Numbered from the stretch's first letter, positions 1-11,379 are shown. The stretch: DNA of 64,000 nt from Lotus japonicus (GCF_012489685.1 NC_080044.1:30360369-30424368); one strand, 5' to 3'. Program-made: numbers and translations. Notes: generated by a model from the sequence alone, not told the origin.

Positions 1-1450
1 TCACTCTCCCACTTCTAGTGGCTACCACAGAGGCATTTTCTTGCTTAGGATTGGGGATAGTGTCGGAAGGAAATTTACCTTGAGGTCTCTCGGCTATTTG
101 CTTGGCCAGCTGGCCAAATTGATTCTCAAGATTCTTGATAGCCGCCTCTTGATTCTTGTAATTGTTCTCCGTCCGGTTGATGAAAGTTTCCACCAACTCT
201 TCTAAGCTCTTCTTGGAACCACTACCTTCACCTTCTCCTCGCTCTTGAGGTTGTCTTGAGCTTTGGCCTTGAAATCCTTGGCTAGGAAATTGTCTTTGAA
301 AGCCATTTCCTTGCCCATTATTACCTTGCCTCCAAGAAAAATTAGGGTGATTCCTCCATCCTGGATTGTACGTATTTGAAAATGGGTCATTCCGAGCTTG
401 ACCCATGGCCTTGACTTCCTCCTCCGGTCTAGTCTCTGTGCATTCTTCGCTGTCATGTGGCCCTCCACAAGTCACACACTCCACCTTGGCAACTCGACTA
501 CCAATTTTGGTAGTCTTCATTTGATTTTGAATCTCATTCATTTACTTGGAGAGTTGCTTGTTGGAGGCCATAAGTTGATCATAAGCTTCAACCTCAAGGA
601 CTCCTCTTCGGGCTTGGCGATCATTACTAGAGTTCATGGCTCTTATAGCCATCTTTTCAATCAACTCATACCCCACTTGTGGAAGTAAGGCATCGAACTC
701 TCCACTTGAAGCCGCATCCAAACCAAACCTCGAAGAATATTGGAGACCATCATAGAACTTTGCTACTTGCTCAGCTTGAGTAAGGTTATGTTGAGGATAC
801 CTCCTCAAGAGCTTCTTGAACCTCTCCCAAGCTTCATAGAGATTCTCATCGGTGGATTGAGTAAAAGTCATGATGTCATTCTTGAGCTTCCTCAAGAGGG
901 CTCTTGGAACAAACCTTGTGGTGAACTTCTCAGCCAAGTCTTCCCAAGATGTAATGCTACCTTGGGGCTGTGAATTCAACCACTCTTCAGCAGTATCCCT
1001 CAATGAAAAAGGGAACAAACTCAAACGGATTGTGTCCGCTGAAACATTCTGAACTCTGTAGGTGTTGCAATTGCGGATAAACCGCTCCATGTGTGCATGA
1101 GGATCTTCAAGAGCACCTCCACCATACTGATTTTGGCTCACCAAGTTGATGAATGCCGGCCTCAGCTCAAAGTTTCCCGTGCCATCGGGGGAAACTATGC
1201 TGCCCGGATAATCGTAGCTCATGGCAGCCGAGGTGAGGTCTCTGAGAGAACGATTGGCATTCTCCAATTCTTGCTCTTGAAGTCTTTGAGCAAGAGCCTC
1301 ATTCACTCTTTCTTCAATGTGGGCTTGCATCTCCTCTTCCGTCATTTGAGCAGCCATGGCTTCAAGCCTTTGTTGGGCTCGACGACGGCGAAGAGTACGT
1401 TCAGGCTCCGGATCAAACAACAATGGATCCGTGCCAAGCCTACTGTGCAT
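1..1450 (-). pseudogene. gag: Athila-like Ty3/gypsy gag (one in-frame stop, runs off window)
   Basis: Capsid/nucleocapsid polyprotein of a gypsy retrotransposon, which would package element RNA in cytoplasmic particles. From the ATG at 1450 a 302-residue ORF contains the retrotransposon gag fold: a TIRLSLFPFSLRDTAEEWLN stretch at about residues 148-167, followed by TSWEDLAEKF and a LYEAWERFKKLLRRYP motif, the wording typical of Athila-lineage gag. A TAA at 544-542 interrupts the frame. The same frame then continues open to base 1, including a zinc knuckle-like CVTCGGPHDSEEC and a Gln/Gly-rich stretch. The stop most simply comes from CAA to TAA. The PBS and LTR lie directly upstream (right) on the same strand; protease and pol would lie beyond the window start. 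Family assignment is from recognised motifs. Confidence 0.85.
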
Positions 1451-1552
1451 AAACTGAAATCACAAAACAGAGAAAAGGTTAGTAACACCTATTCAATGCA
1501 ATGCTTAGTAAAACAAACAAACAAACTCTTTAACTTAAACCGAAAACCACAA

Positions 1553-1578
1553 ACAATCCCCGGCAACGGCGCCAAAAA
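1553..1578 (-). promoter_or_regulatory. Primer binding site of the Athila-like element
   Basis: Read on the minus strand, the bases just inside the LTR give TGGCGCCGTTGCCGGGGA, the PBS used by Athila/Calypso-type elements (complementary to the 3' end of tRNA-Asp, from memory of that family). It sits a few bases from the LTR end at 1581 and fixes the transcription direction as minus. Confidence 0.8.
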
Positions 1579-1580
1579 CT

Positions 1581-2912
1581 TGTTGGTCAATTCGCAAGTG
1601 CACGAATACCTCCGGGTTTTAAATTATCGAACCACAGGGATTGTGAGTGAGAATTATTGATTTAAGCTTAAAGTTTGCAAGTTCTTTAAAACAGTAAAAT
1701 TCAGAGGTTGGTTTTGGGTGATTGTGACAAAAGTTTTGCAAGAGAGCAATGTTGATAAAGATATAGATAACAAATGATGGGAAATTGCCTTGGGTGTTTG
1801 ATCATCTAATCCATTTTAGTCCACCTATCCTATGCATGTGAATCCTTGATTTATATCTTGTTGTTATAGCCTATGTACTTACTAGTTGATTCCTCACAAA
1901 AGTAATTCTCTCAAATTGAAAGATAAGCCCAATTCCTTGTGGACTTAAACATTCATAAGAGGTATGATAGCATAAGTATTCAGGCCAACAAGACCCTACC
2001 CTCACTCTATTCCTAGAAGCAAGTATAGAAGGATCTATTCCAATTCATGTCCCTAAATCATAACAAATTTCCATTCTATTATAATCTAGCCTATAACAAA
2101 GGTGCACCAAAGCTAAACATGCAATAAGGAATTGAAATACAAGAATGGATCAAGACTCATGCATAGAGATAGGAATTATAAACTAAAGTTTCATAGAATC
2201 TCTTAACCCAAAGCACAAAGTAAACTAGCCACTCATGGCTAGTGGATTCATGAAGAAAATGTAAATAAAACCTGAGGAAAAGTACAAGTTGGAAGCCTCC
2301 CTTGGCCCCAAAGTTCTCCTCAGCTCTCAAAACTTGATAAAAAATGAGTGGAATGACAAAATGTATCTAAGAAATTGGCCTAAGCCTTATTTATAGGCTG
2401 AAAATAACGAAACTGGGCGCTCAGGCGCCAATTCAGAGCGCCTGAGCGCCAATTGCATGTCAAAAGACATGCTCTCTGACCCTATTGGCGCCTAGGAGCC
2501 CACTCCCAGTGCCTAGGCGCTCTAGCTCGCCTGAAAGTGACTTTTTGGCTTCTGAAACTCCTCTTTTCAATTCCCTTTATGTTCTTCATCAATTCCATGC
2601 TCCTTGGCCTTCCTTTTCCTTCAGTTTCTGCACTCCCAACCTAACCAACAAGACAAGGAAGATTCTAGAAGCTCCAAGAGCTCATTAGCACAAGAAGTCC
2701 CTCATAAAACACAAAAAACCCATGCAAGTCCTAAACTTTACTTAAAATGCAAGAAAACTACCTATAAAACTACCAAATTACCAAAACGAAATAAAACTAA
2801 AGAAAAGAATAAAAATGCATGAGAATGCATGAAACACTACATGAGACTCAACAAAAAGACTCAAAACAACCAAAGAAATGACCCTAAAAACACTACTAAA
2901 ATAGGGTCATCA
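1581..2912 (-). mobile_element. 5' LTR of the Athila-like gypsy element
   Basis: A 1332-bp LTR with TG...CA ends: TGTTGGTCAATTCGCAAG at the left and AAAATAGGGTCATCA at the right in plus orientation. The ends match the solo LTR at 18829-20130 closely, which defines the borders. A minus-strand TATA motif, CTATAAATAAG, is near 2387-2397. The upstream region contains GC-rich alternating motifs (GGCGCTCAGGCGCC type, 2414-2530). The LTR is inserted in the gag of the flanking Sirevirus; the next five bases TTGAG (2913-2917) would be one copy of the target duplication, the other being outside the window. Confidence 0.85.
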
Positions 2913-4081
2913 TTGAGCATATGAGTTTAGAAGAACTCATCAGCATACTAAAGTGCCATGAGCTGAAGCGCTCAGAGATGCAAGATCTGAGGAAGAAGTC
3001 AATAGCCTTAAAATCCAAATCTGAGAAGGCTAAAGCAGAAAAGTCAAAAGCTCTCCAAGCTGAAGAAAAAGAATCTGAAGAAGCATCAGAAGATTCTGAT
3101 GAAGATGAGCTGACTCTGATCTCTAAGAGACTCAACCGAATATGGAAGCACAGACAGAGCAAGTACAAAGGCTCTGGAAAGGCCAAAGGAAAGTCTGAAT
3201 CCTCAGGTCAGAAGAAGTCCTCACTTAAGGAAGTCACATGCTTTGAGTGCAAAGAATCTGGGCACTACAAAAGTGACTGTCCAAAATTGAAGAAGGACAA
3301 GAAGCCAAAGAAGCACTTCAAGACCAAGAAAAGTCTGATGGTGACCTTTGATGAATCAGAGTCAGAGGATGTTGACTCTGAGGGTGAAGTCCAAGGACTC
3401 ATGGCTATTGTAAAAGACAAAGGAGCAGAGTCAAAGGAAGTTGTTGACTCTGACTCAGAATCAGAAGGAGATCGTAATTCAGATGATGAAAATGAGGTAT
3501 TCGCTTCTTTCTCTACCTCTGAACTGAAACATGCTTTGTCTGATATTATGGATAAGTATAACTCTTTATTGTCTAAGCACAAGAAGCTGAAAAAGAACTT
3601 ATCTGCTGTTTCTAAAACTCCTTCTGAACATGAGAAAATTATTTCTGAGTTGAAAAATGATAATCATGCTTTGATCAATTCTAACTCTGTGCTTAAGAAC
3701 CAGATTGCTAAGTTAGAAGAAATAGTTGCTTGTGATGCCTCTGATTGTAGAAATGAATCTAAGTATGAAAAGTCTTTTCAAAGATTCCTGGCTAAGAGCG
3801 TAGATAGAAGCTTAATGGCTTCAATGATCTATGGCGTAAACAGAAATGGAATGCATGGCATTGGCTATTCTAAACCAATTAGAAATGAGCCCTCTGTGCC
3901 TAAAGCTAAATCCTTGTATGAATGCTTTGTTCCCTCTGGTACCATATTGCCTGATCCTTTACCTGCTAAAGTTGCTAAAATCCCTCTTAAAAAGGGATCC
4001 CTCTCCATGTCTAAATATCATGCAAAAATTCCTTTACATTATCATGTTGGGAAACCCAAGGTGACCAGAACCTCTGGGTAA
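2913..4081 (+). CDS. gag: Sirevirus (Ty1/copia) gag, 3' part, interrupted at its 5' side by the Athila element
   Basis: C-terminal part of the gag protein of a SIRE-type copia element. The first Met in frame is at 2921, but this is only where the Athila insertion cut the gene: the preceding gag codons lie left of the window. Visible parts are the MSLEELISILKCHEL end of the UBN2-like gag domain, a Lys/Glu/Ser-rich linker, one zinc knuckle CFECKESGHYKSDC (about residues 107-120 of the visible ORF), and acidic and coiled-coil segments. The minus-strand gag at 16543-18048 is a homologue in which the missing N-terminal half can be seen. The stop TAA is at 4079-4081. Pol follows in the -1 frame relative to gag, so gag and pol are not one continuous frame here. 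Confidence 0.85.
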
Positions 4082-4131
4082 CTAACAAGAGAGGACCCAG
4101 AAAATGGGGGTACCTAAGGATAAGATTATCT

Positions 4132-7100
4132 ATGTTGCAGATATCCTTGATAGCTCCACTGAAACACCAGTCATGGTATCTGGACAGTGGATGCTCGCGT
4201 CACATGACGGGAGAAAGGCGTATGTTCCAAGAGCTAAAACTTAAGCCTGGAGGCGAAGTTGGCTTTGGAGGAAATGAAAAGGGTAAAATTGTTGGTACTG
4301 GTACTATTTGTGTAGATAGTAGTCCATGCATTGATAATGTGTTATTGGTAGACGGCTTAACTCATAGCTTATTGTCTATAAGTCAATTAGCTGACAAGGG
4401 TTATGATGTTATCTTTAATCAAAAGTCTTGCAGGGCTGTAAGTCAGATCGATGGCTCTGTTCTCTTTAACAGCAAGAGGAAGAACAACATTTATAAGATC
4501 AGATTATCTGAGTTGGAGGCTCAGAATATGAAGTGTCTTCTTTCTGTTAATGAAGAGCAGTGGGTATGGCATAGACGGTTAGGGCATGCCAGTATGAGAA
4601 AGATTTCTCAGCTGAGCAAGCTAAACCTTGTCAGGGGCTTACCCAATCTGAAGTTCGCTTCAGACGCTCTTTGTGAAGCATGTCAGAAAGGCAAATTCAC
4701 TAAAGTCCCCTTCAAGGCTAAGAATGTTGTCTCAACCTCAAGGCCGTTGGAACTTCTGCATATCGACCTTTTTGGACCAGTGAAAACTGAGTCTATAGGT
4801 GGCAAGAGATATGGGATGGTCATCGTTGACGACTATAGCCGCTGGACATGGGTAAAGTTTCTAACCCGCAAGGATGAGTCTCATGCTGTGTTCTCTACCT
4901 TAATAGCCCAAGTGCAAAACGAGAAGGCTTGTAGGATTGTGCGTGTCAGAAGTGACCATGGTGGAGAGTTTGAGAATGACAAGTTTGAGAGTCTGTTTGA
5001 TTCCTATGGAATTGCACATGATTTCTCTTGTCCCAGAACTCCTCAACAAAATGGTGTTGTTGAGAGGAAGAACATAACTCTTCAGGAGATGGCTAGAACC
5101 ATGCTCCAAGAAACTGGCATGGCTAAGCACTTTTGGGCAGAGGCAGTAAATACAGCATGTTACATTCAGAACAGAATCTCTGTGAGACCAATTCTGAATA
5201 AGACTCCCTATGAATTGTGGAAGAACATAAAACCCAACATTTCTTACTTTCATCATTTTGGTTGTGTTTGTTATGTTCTTAATACTAAGGATAGATTGCA
5301 TAAATTTGATGCTAAGTCTTCTAAATGTCTATTACTTGGTTATTCTGAGAGATCTAAAGGTTTTAGATTTTATAATACTGATGCTAAGACTATTGAAGAA
5401 TCTATTCATGTCAGATTTGATGATAAGCTTGACTCTGACCAGTCAAAGCTAGTTGAGAAATTTGCAGATTTAAGTTTAAATGTTTCTGACAAAGGCAAAG
5501 CTCCAGAGGAAGCTGAGCCAGAGGAAGATGAACCAGAAGAAGAAGCCGGTCCCTCTGATTCACAAACTCTGAAGAAGAGCAGAATCACTGCAGCTCATCC
5601 TAAGGAATTGATTCTGGGCAACAAAGACGAACATGTCAGAACCAGATCAGCCTTCAGACCCTCTGAAGAGACCCTGCTAAGTCTGAAAGGATTGGTGTCC
5701 TTAATTGAACCCAAGTCCATAGATGAAGCTTTTCAGGACAAGGACTGGATTCTGGCCATGGAAGAAGAATTGAATCAATTCTCCAAGAACGATGTTTGGA
5801 GCTTAGTGAAGAAGCCTAAGAGTGTCCATGTAATTGGAACAAAATGGGTGTTCAAAAACAAGTTGAATGAGAAAGGAGATGTAGTCATAAACAAGGCAAG
5901 GCTAGTTGCACAAGGCTACAGTCAGCAGCAAGGAATAGACTACACAGAAACATTTGCTCCAGTAGCAAGACTAGAAGCAATCAGACTGTTGATCTCTTTC
6001 TCAGTGAATCACAACATAGTTCTTCATCAGATGGATGTGAAGAGTGCTTTTCTAAATGGTTATATTTCAGAGGAAGTCTATGTTCATCAACCCCCAGGTT
6101 TTGAAGATGAGAAGAATCCAGACCATGTGTTCAAATTGAAGAAATCACTCTATGGTCTGAAGCAAGCTCCCAGAGCATGGTATGAGAGACTCAGCTCATT
6201 CCTTCTGGAGAATGAGTTTGTAAGGGGTAAAGTAGATACAACTCTCTTTTGCAAAACTTATAAAGATGATATCTTAATTGTGCAAATCTATGTTGATGAT
6301 ATTATATTTGGTTCTGCTAATCAATCTCTATGCAAAGAATTTTCTGAGATGATGCAGGCTGAATTTGAGATGAGTATGATGGGAGAACTAAAGTACTTTC
6401 TGGGAATACAAGTTGATCAAACACCAGAAGGAACATATATCCATCAGAGCAAGTACACTAAAGAACTTCTGAAGAAGTTCAATATGCTGGAATCTACAGT
6501 GGCCAAGACTCCAATGCATCCTACATGCATTCTGGAGAAAGAAGATGCTAGTGGTAAAGTATGTCAGAAGCTCTATCGTGGTATGATAGGTTCACTTCTA
6601 TACTTAACTGCATCTAGGCCAGATATTTTGTTTAGTGTTCACTTATGTGCTCGTTTCCAATCAGATCCAAGGGAAACCCACTTAACTGTTGTTAAGAGGA
6701 TCCTAAGGTATCTGAAAGGCACCACTAACCTTGGCTTGATGTATAAGAAAACATCAGAGTATAAGCTTTCAGGTTATTGTGATGCTGATTATGCTGGAGA
6801 TAGAACAGAGAGAAAAAGTACTTCTGGAAATTGTCAATTTCTGGGAAGTAATCTAGTCTCATGGGCAAGCAAGAGGCAATCAACCATTGCACTATCCACT
6901 GCAGAGGCAGAATATATCTCAGCAGCAATATGCAGCACTCAGATGCTCTGGATGAAACATCAGCTGGAGGACTATCAGATCCTTGAGAGCAATATCCCAA
7001 TCTATTGTGATAACACTGCTGCAATTTCATTGAGTAAGAATCCTATCTTACATTCAAGGGCAAAGCACATTGAGGTAAAGTATCATTTTATTAGAGATTA

Positions 7101-7236
7101 TGTACAGAAGGGCGTACTTCTTCTGAAGTTTGTTGATACTGATCATCAATGGGCAGATATCTTTACAAAGCCCTTAGCAGAGGATAGATTTAATTTTATT
7201 ATGAAAAATCTGAATATGGACTTTTGTCCAGAGTGA
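4132..7236 (+). CDS. pol: Sirevirus pol polyprotein (protease, integrase, reverse transcriptase, RNase H), intact frame
   Basis: Uninterrupted 1034-codon ORF with all copia pol domains in copia order. Aspartic protease: WYLDSGCSRHMTG, catalytic Asp18-Ser-Gly. GAG-pre-integrase: WHRRLGH...CEAC at about 145-185. Integrase core DDE: the IDLFGP Asp near 210, the RSDHGGEF Asp near 274 and the VVERKN Glu near 311. Reverse transcriptase: about 531-780 with QMDVKSAFLNG, SLYGLKQAPRAW and the catalytic YVDD near 719. RNase H: CDADYAGD near 881, STAEAEY near 924, YCDNTAA near 960. The first Met is probably not the true N-terminus, because the frame is open a little further upstream and polyproteins of this family are expressed from the gag-pol mRNA. 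Intactness suggests recent activity, although the neighbouring env-like gene is broken. Confidence 0.93.
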   Translation: MLQISLIAPLKHQSWYLDSGCSRHMTGERRMFQELKLKPGGEVGFGGNEKGKIVGTGTICVDSSPCIDNVLLVDGLTHSLLSISQLADKGYDVIFNQKSCRAVSQIDGSVLFNSKRKNNIYKIRLSELEAQNMKCLLSVNEEQWVWHRRLGHASMRKISQLSKLNLVRGLPNLKFASDALCEACQKGKFTKVPFKAKNVVSTSRPLELLHIDLFGPVKTESIGGKRYGMVIVDDYSRWTWVKFLTRKDESHAVFSTLIAQVQNEKACRIVRVRSDHGGEFENDKFESLFDSYGIAHDFSCPRTPQQNGVVERKNITLQEMARTMLQETGMAKHFWAEAVNTACYIQNRISVRPILNKTPYELWKNIKPNISYFHHFGCVCYVLNTKDRLHKFDAKSSKCLLLGYSERSKGFRFYNTDAKTIEESIHVRFDDKLDSDQSKLVEKFADLSLNVSDKGKAPEEAEPEEDEPEEEAGPSDSQTLKKSRITAAHPKELILGNKDEHVRTRSAFRPSEETLLSLKGLVSLIEPKSIDEAFQDKDWILAMEEELNQFSKNDVWSLVKKPKSVHVIGTKWVFKNKLNEKGDVVINKARLVAQGYSQQQGIDYTETFAPVARLEAIRLLISFSVNHNIVLHQMDVKSAFLNGYISEEVYVHQPPGFEDEKNPDHVFKLKKSLYGLKQAPRAWYERLSSFLLENEFVRGKVDTTLFCKTYKDDILIVQIYVDDIIFGSANQSLCKEFSEMMQAEFEMSMMGELKYFLGIQVDQTPEGTYIHQSKYTKELLKKFNMLESTVAKTPMHPTCILEKEDASGKVCQKLYRGMIGSLLYLTASRPDILFSVHLCARFQSDPRETHLTVVKRILRYLKGTTNLGLMYKKTSEYKLSGYCDADYAGDRTERKSTSGNCQFLGSNLVSWASKRQSTIALSTAEAEYISAAICSTQMLWMKHQLEDYQILESNIPIYCDNTAAISLSKNPILHSRAKHIEVKYHFIRDYVQKGVLLLKFVDTDHQWADIFTKPLAEDRFNFIMKNLNMDFCPE

Positions 7237-7554
7237 AGATGGATCAGAACCTCTGACTATGATACTTCTTGATCAGAAGATGTCTAGTCCAGAAGGTAAC
7301 TCCATCAGAGTGTATGTACCCATTGGTGCTGACTCTGAAGCTGAGACAGTAACACGTGTGTCAGTATCTCTGATGCATATTTCCTTATGCCCGTGTGACA
7401 GTCTGTCATAATGTGTGTAGATGTGCTTCTCTCCTGTGTGTGATACGTGTATTTACTGTTACTATGATGGCTTTAATTTTTAACCGTTGATTTTAATTTT
7501 CTTTTTGAATCAACAACGGTTATTTGTCAAAACCCACTATACACACACGATCTC

Positions 7555-7635
7555 CTACACTCTCGGTTTTACTCTCTCTCTCTCTTCTGTATTTTCAAAA
7601 ACTGCTTACCCACGATCTCTCTCTCTCTCTATTCA
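7555..7635 (+). repeat. CT-rich microsatellites in the pol/env-like spacer
   Basis: Two short runs of CT repeats (around 7571-7584 and 7616-7631) lie in the 440-bp spacer between pol and the envelope-like ORF. Otherwise this spacer holds TC-rich leader-like sequence only. Confidence 0.7.
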
Positions 7636-7675
7636 TCATCTTCATCTTCTACCCAAAACCTTCAACCGCTCAACA

Positions 7676-10510
7676 ATGGTGAGACAAACAAGAACTGAAG
7701 CTACGGATGCAACCAGGTTCCCTCACATGGTAGTGGGTCAAGCTACAGGCCAATTGGGTCTTGAAGCTCCTGATCAAGGTCAAAGTCAAGAGCAGATAAT
7801 TCCGATTGCAGAACGGGGTTGTGCCGTTCACTGTGTGTACGCTCCTGAAGAACTTCAAGTACTGGAAGAATGGAGATTCGACATCGACAATCTTGCTTAA
7901 AATGGGTATGATCTTCGTCCTGAAGTCCGTGTTCAAGGTTGGGAAAATTACTTCAACAGGCTTCGAGGACCGGTGTATGACAAATTGGTCAAGGAATTCT
8001 GGAAACACGCTGACTGCGATGACACTCAGGTGGTCTCCCACATTGCTGGAAGGAGGATCATAGTTACTGAGAAGTCATTCGTGAACTTGCTGGGTGCAGA
8101 CACTGCACATGGGTATCGATTCCAACTCACTGAATCGAAGCTGAAACCCAAAACGAAGGATGAGACTAACAAGGCCCTGTACACCACATACAAACCGGGC
8201 AAGACTGATTACAAGGTGGTGGATCTTCATCCCAAGCTCAGAATCTGGCACAAGATTCTGCTGCACTGTATCAACCAGAGGCCAAAGGGCAGTTCCCCAG
8301 ATTACATCAACTTCAGTCAGAAGGCGATGTTGTTTTTCATTCAAGACAAGCAGAAGATCTGCCTTCCTTTCTTCCTGTTCTCATACCTGAAGGAATGCAT
8401 CAGGAAATCAATAACAACTGCCTCCATCAAGTCTGCCATCAAGTATATCCCTTTTGGGAGATTGCTATCAGATCTCTTCATCGAGAGCAACCTTGTGCAA
8501 GATCTGGTCAATGCTGGATGCATAGAGGATCTGACCACCATTGTCAGTGATGTCTTCACTGCCAATTCTCTGAAGAAGATGGGTTTGGTCCAGAAGAAAA
8601 TTTCCCCAACTCATGAAGATACATCTACTGAAATCAGACAGAGAAGGGTGCCTCTAAACGACTACCTCTGTGGACACAGGCAGACAACCCTGAAGCTATT
8701 AGGTGCTATGTTGAAGACCTAAGGGCTCAAGGCTTTGAAATTGATTTAGATGAATTCTTCAGAAGACTGCCGCCAGCTCAAGAGTTTGACTCTCCTCCCA
8801 AGAGGAAAGCTCAGAGGAAGATGATTTTAGAAGAATCCTCTGAGGAATCTGATGTCCCTCTGACGAAGAGGAAGAAGGCTGATCAGCCAAAGAGGAAACA
8901 TGATGAAACCATCAAGCCTGATACTGGTGGTGATGGTAATGATGGTCCTAATGAAGATGGTCCTTCTCCTCCCAAGAAGAAGAAGAAACAAGTCAGACTT
9001 GTGGTGAAGCCTACCAGGGTGGAACCAGCTGCTCAAATGGTCAGAAGGATTGAAACTCCTTCCAGAGTGACTCGGTCATCAGTGCGATCATCAAGTAAGT
9101 CTGTTGTTCAAACGATCTCTAAACCCACTCACTCCCATTCCTGAATCCCAACCAGCTGCACCTCCACCTAATTCACCAAGGTCTTCATTTTTCCAACCTT
9201 CTCCAAATGAAGCACCTCTCTGGAACATGCTTCAGAACCAACCATCTAGACAAGATGAACCAACCTCTCCCATTACCATCCAATACAACTCATTAACTTC
9301 TGAACCCATCATTCCTGAACAACCAGAGCTTAACCAGACAGAACCACAACCCAGAACGTCTGATCACTCTGTTCCCAGAGCATCAGCACGTAAAACTGCC
9401 AGAACCACTGATACAGACTCCTCCACAGCCTATACCCCTGTATCATTTCCAACCAATGTTGTTGATTCCTCTCCCTCCAATAACTCTGAATCAATTAGAA
9501 AATTTATGGAGGTCAGAAAAGAAAAGGTGTCTACCTTAGAAGAGTATTACCTCACTTGTCCAAGCCCTAGGAGATACCCTGGCCCTAGACCTGAACGTCT
9601 AGTTGACCCAGATGAACCTATCTTGTCCAATCCCTTACATGAGGCAGACCCTTTGGCTCACCAAGCTCAATCTGAACCTGTCCATCAAGAGCCAATTCAA
9701 CCAGAACCAGAACAATCTGTATCTAACCACTCCTCGGTTAGGTCACCACATCCTCTGGTTGAAACCTCTGAACCTCAGCTCGGAACCTCTGAACCAAATG
9801 CTCAAATGTTTAACATTGGTTCTCCTCAAGGTGTCTCTGAGGCAAACAGCAGCAACCACCCAACCTCTCCTGAAACCAACCTATCCATTATTCCCTACAC
9901 TCACCTAAGACCAACCTCTCTTTCTGAGTGCATCTGTGTGTTTAATCATGAAGCTTCACTGATGATTCGCAACGTCAAAGGGCATACTGATCTGAGTGAG
10001 AGTCCTGACTCTGTTGCTGAGGAATGGGATAATCTGAGTACTTGGTTAGTTGCTCAGGTTCCTGCTATGATGAGTCATCTCGTTGCTGAAAGGGATCAGA
10101 GGATCAAGGCTGCTAAGCAGAGGTTTGCAAGAAGGGTGGCTCTTCATGAACAACAACAAAGACATAAGCTTCTTGAAGTTGTTGAAGAGGCCAGAAGAAA
10201 GCAAGAGCAAGCAGAAGAAGCTGCACGTCAAGCAGCAGCTCAAGCTGAACAAGCCAGATTAGAGGCAGAAAGACTTGAAGCTGAAGCTGAAACCCGTAGA
10301 TGCCAAGCACTTGCACCAGTGGTTTTCACTCCTGTTGCTTCTGCTTCCATTCTAGCTCATCAAGCTGCTCAGAATGTTCCTTCCTGTTCTACACCGTCAA
10401 GCTCGTCCAGACTCGACATTATGGAACAACGTCTTGATACTCATGAGTCTATGCTGATTGACTTGAAGCAAATGATGATGGAACTTCTGCGTCGCACTGA
10501 TAAACCCTAG
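7676..10510 (+). pseudogene. Sirevirus envelope-like third ORF, broken by one stop and two frameshifts
   Basis: The extra gene found downstream of pol in SIRE-type elements; its function is unproven. It starts at ATG 7676 (MVRQTRTEATDATRF). A TAA at 7898-7900 interrupts frame 2, which then continues in the same frame to about 8670. There the sense shifts to frame 1 (used until about 9144), and near 9100-9144 it returns to frame 2 and runs to the stop at 10508-10510. The first part is the conserved domain also seen in plant transposon-protein families (PVYDKLVKEFWKHADCD). The middle is Lys/Asp/Pro-rich. The C-terminal third is Pro/Ser/Thr-rich followed by a long Ala/Glu/Gln coiled coil (about 10080-10310). 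I see no convincing signal peptide. Homology is by recognition of the family. Confidence 0.75.
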
Positions 10511-10615
10511 TCTTAGGATCTCTTCGTTTTTTTTCCTCTTAACTTTGTTTTATTTTAACTTCCGTTTTTTTTTTGTTATTTTAGTTATTCTGCTTTGTTC
10601 GTTTGTGTTTATCTA

Positions 10616-10618
<3 letters not shown>

Positions 10619-10656
<38 letters not shown>
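10619..10656. repeat. (TA)n microsatellite
   Basis: An uninterrupted run of about 19 AT dinucleotides downstream of the envelope-like ORF and upstream of the antisense ORF. Confidence 0.95.
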
Positions 10657-10661
<5 letters not shown>

Positions 10662-10773
10662 TCACATTGAGTTTTTCAAAATTTTCTTGTTTATTCATAA
10701 TCATTATGCTTTTACATCATACATTCTTTTTTTCTTTTCCTAAAGTCTAGAATGGAGGATCCTTCCTCATTCT

Positions 10774-11139
10774 TCAGCACTCTTGGCGCTGCTCTGACCT
10801 CTCTTTCTCCAGACGATCCAGTGAATACTGGATGTTGTTGAGATTGACGATCTGCTCATTCCTCTCTAGAACCTCTTCTGTTGTCTTGAGCTTCTTTTCT
10901 ATGATTTCCTTCTCTTCCAGCAGCTTCAGTTCAAGCTGGCTGAGTTCTTGCACTTCCTCCACGAAGGCAAGGAATTCTTCTAAGTCACTCTTCAACTCTG
11001 GACGCAGGTCCTCTTCTAGTAGTGTCCTTGTCAGCTCTGATATGGTCTTTGTACCCTCTGGATGTCTTATGTCAAGGAACAAGTCCTCCTCAAAGGCCTT
11101 CCTTCTGAGCTCTTCTAGTGCAACTATGTATGCTGCCAT
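10774..11139 (-). CDS. Antisense coiled-coil ORF in the Sirevirus 3' region
   Basis: Intact 121-codon ORF on the strand opposite to gag-pol, between the envelope-like gene and the 3' LTR. It starts MAAYIVALEELRRKAF and is dominated by Glu/Leu/Lys heptads (for example LELKLLEEKEIIEKKLK), so a coiled coil is expected; no known catalytic motif is visible. A minus-strand TATA motif, CTATATAAAG at about 11187-11196, lies some 50 bases upstream of the ATG, a spacing that would give a short 5' leader. I do not recognise the protein. Its uninterrupted frame, codon-like composition and promoter placement argue against a chance shadow ORF: there is no long sense ORF over it. Additional ORFs, some antisense, are known in this region of some plant retroelements; whether this one is expressed is unknown. 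Confidence 0.55.
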   Translation of the reverse strand: MAAYIVALEELRRKAFEEDLFLDIRHPEGTKTISELTRTLLEEDLRPELKSDLEEFLAFVEEVQELSQLELKLLEEKEIIEKKLKTTEEVLERNEQIVNLNNIQYSLDRLEKERSEQRQEC

Positions 11140-11186
11140 TTTTGTTAATCGATCGAGTTGTGAAGCTTACCCTTTTTCTCCATCGC

Positions 11187-11196
11187 TTTATATAGG
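11187..11196 (-). promoter_or_regulatory. TATA box upstream of the antisense ORF
   Basis: CTATATAAAG read on the minus strand, about 50 bases before the ATG at 11139. It is well placed for transcription of the antisense ORF, opposite to the element's own genome-length transcript. Confidence 0.45.
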
Positions 11197-11379
11197 CTTC
11201 ACTTTCTCTCTGAAAGTTAATGCTCCTACAGTTTCTCGAGGTTAAGTTCTTGGTAACTGACCCTCTTCTTTACTCCCTTGGTCGGTGGAAAACGTTCTTC
11301 TTTTGCATTAACTCTTCTCTTTAATTCGCCTAACTCTGATTCATGCATCGTTTTAATTTTCTTAAAACTTAGACCTTCT

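Noticed and set aside
4900..5301. 133-codon minus-strand ORF inside pol
   Set aside because: Shadow of the intact pol reading frame.
10046..10316. Minus-strand Leu-rich ORFs opposite the coiled coil of the envelope-like gene
   Set aside because: Shadows of GAA/GCA/CAA codon repeats in the sense gene.
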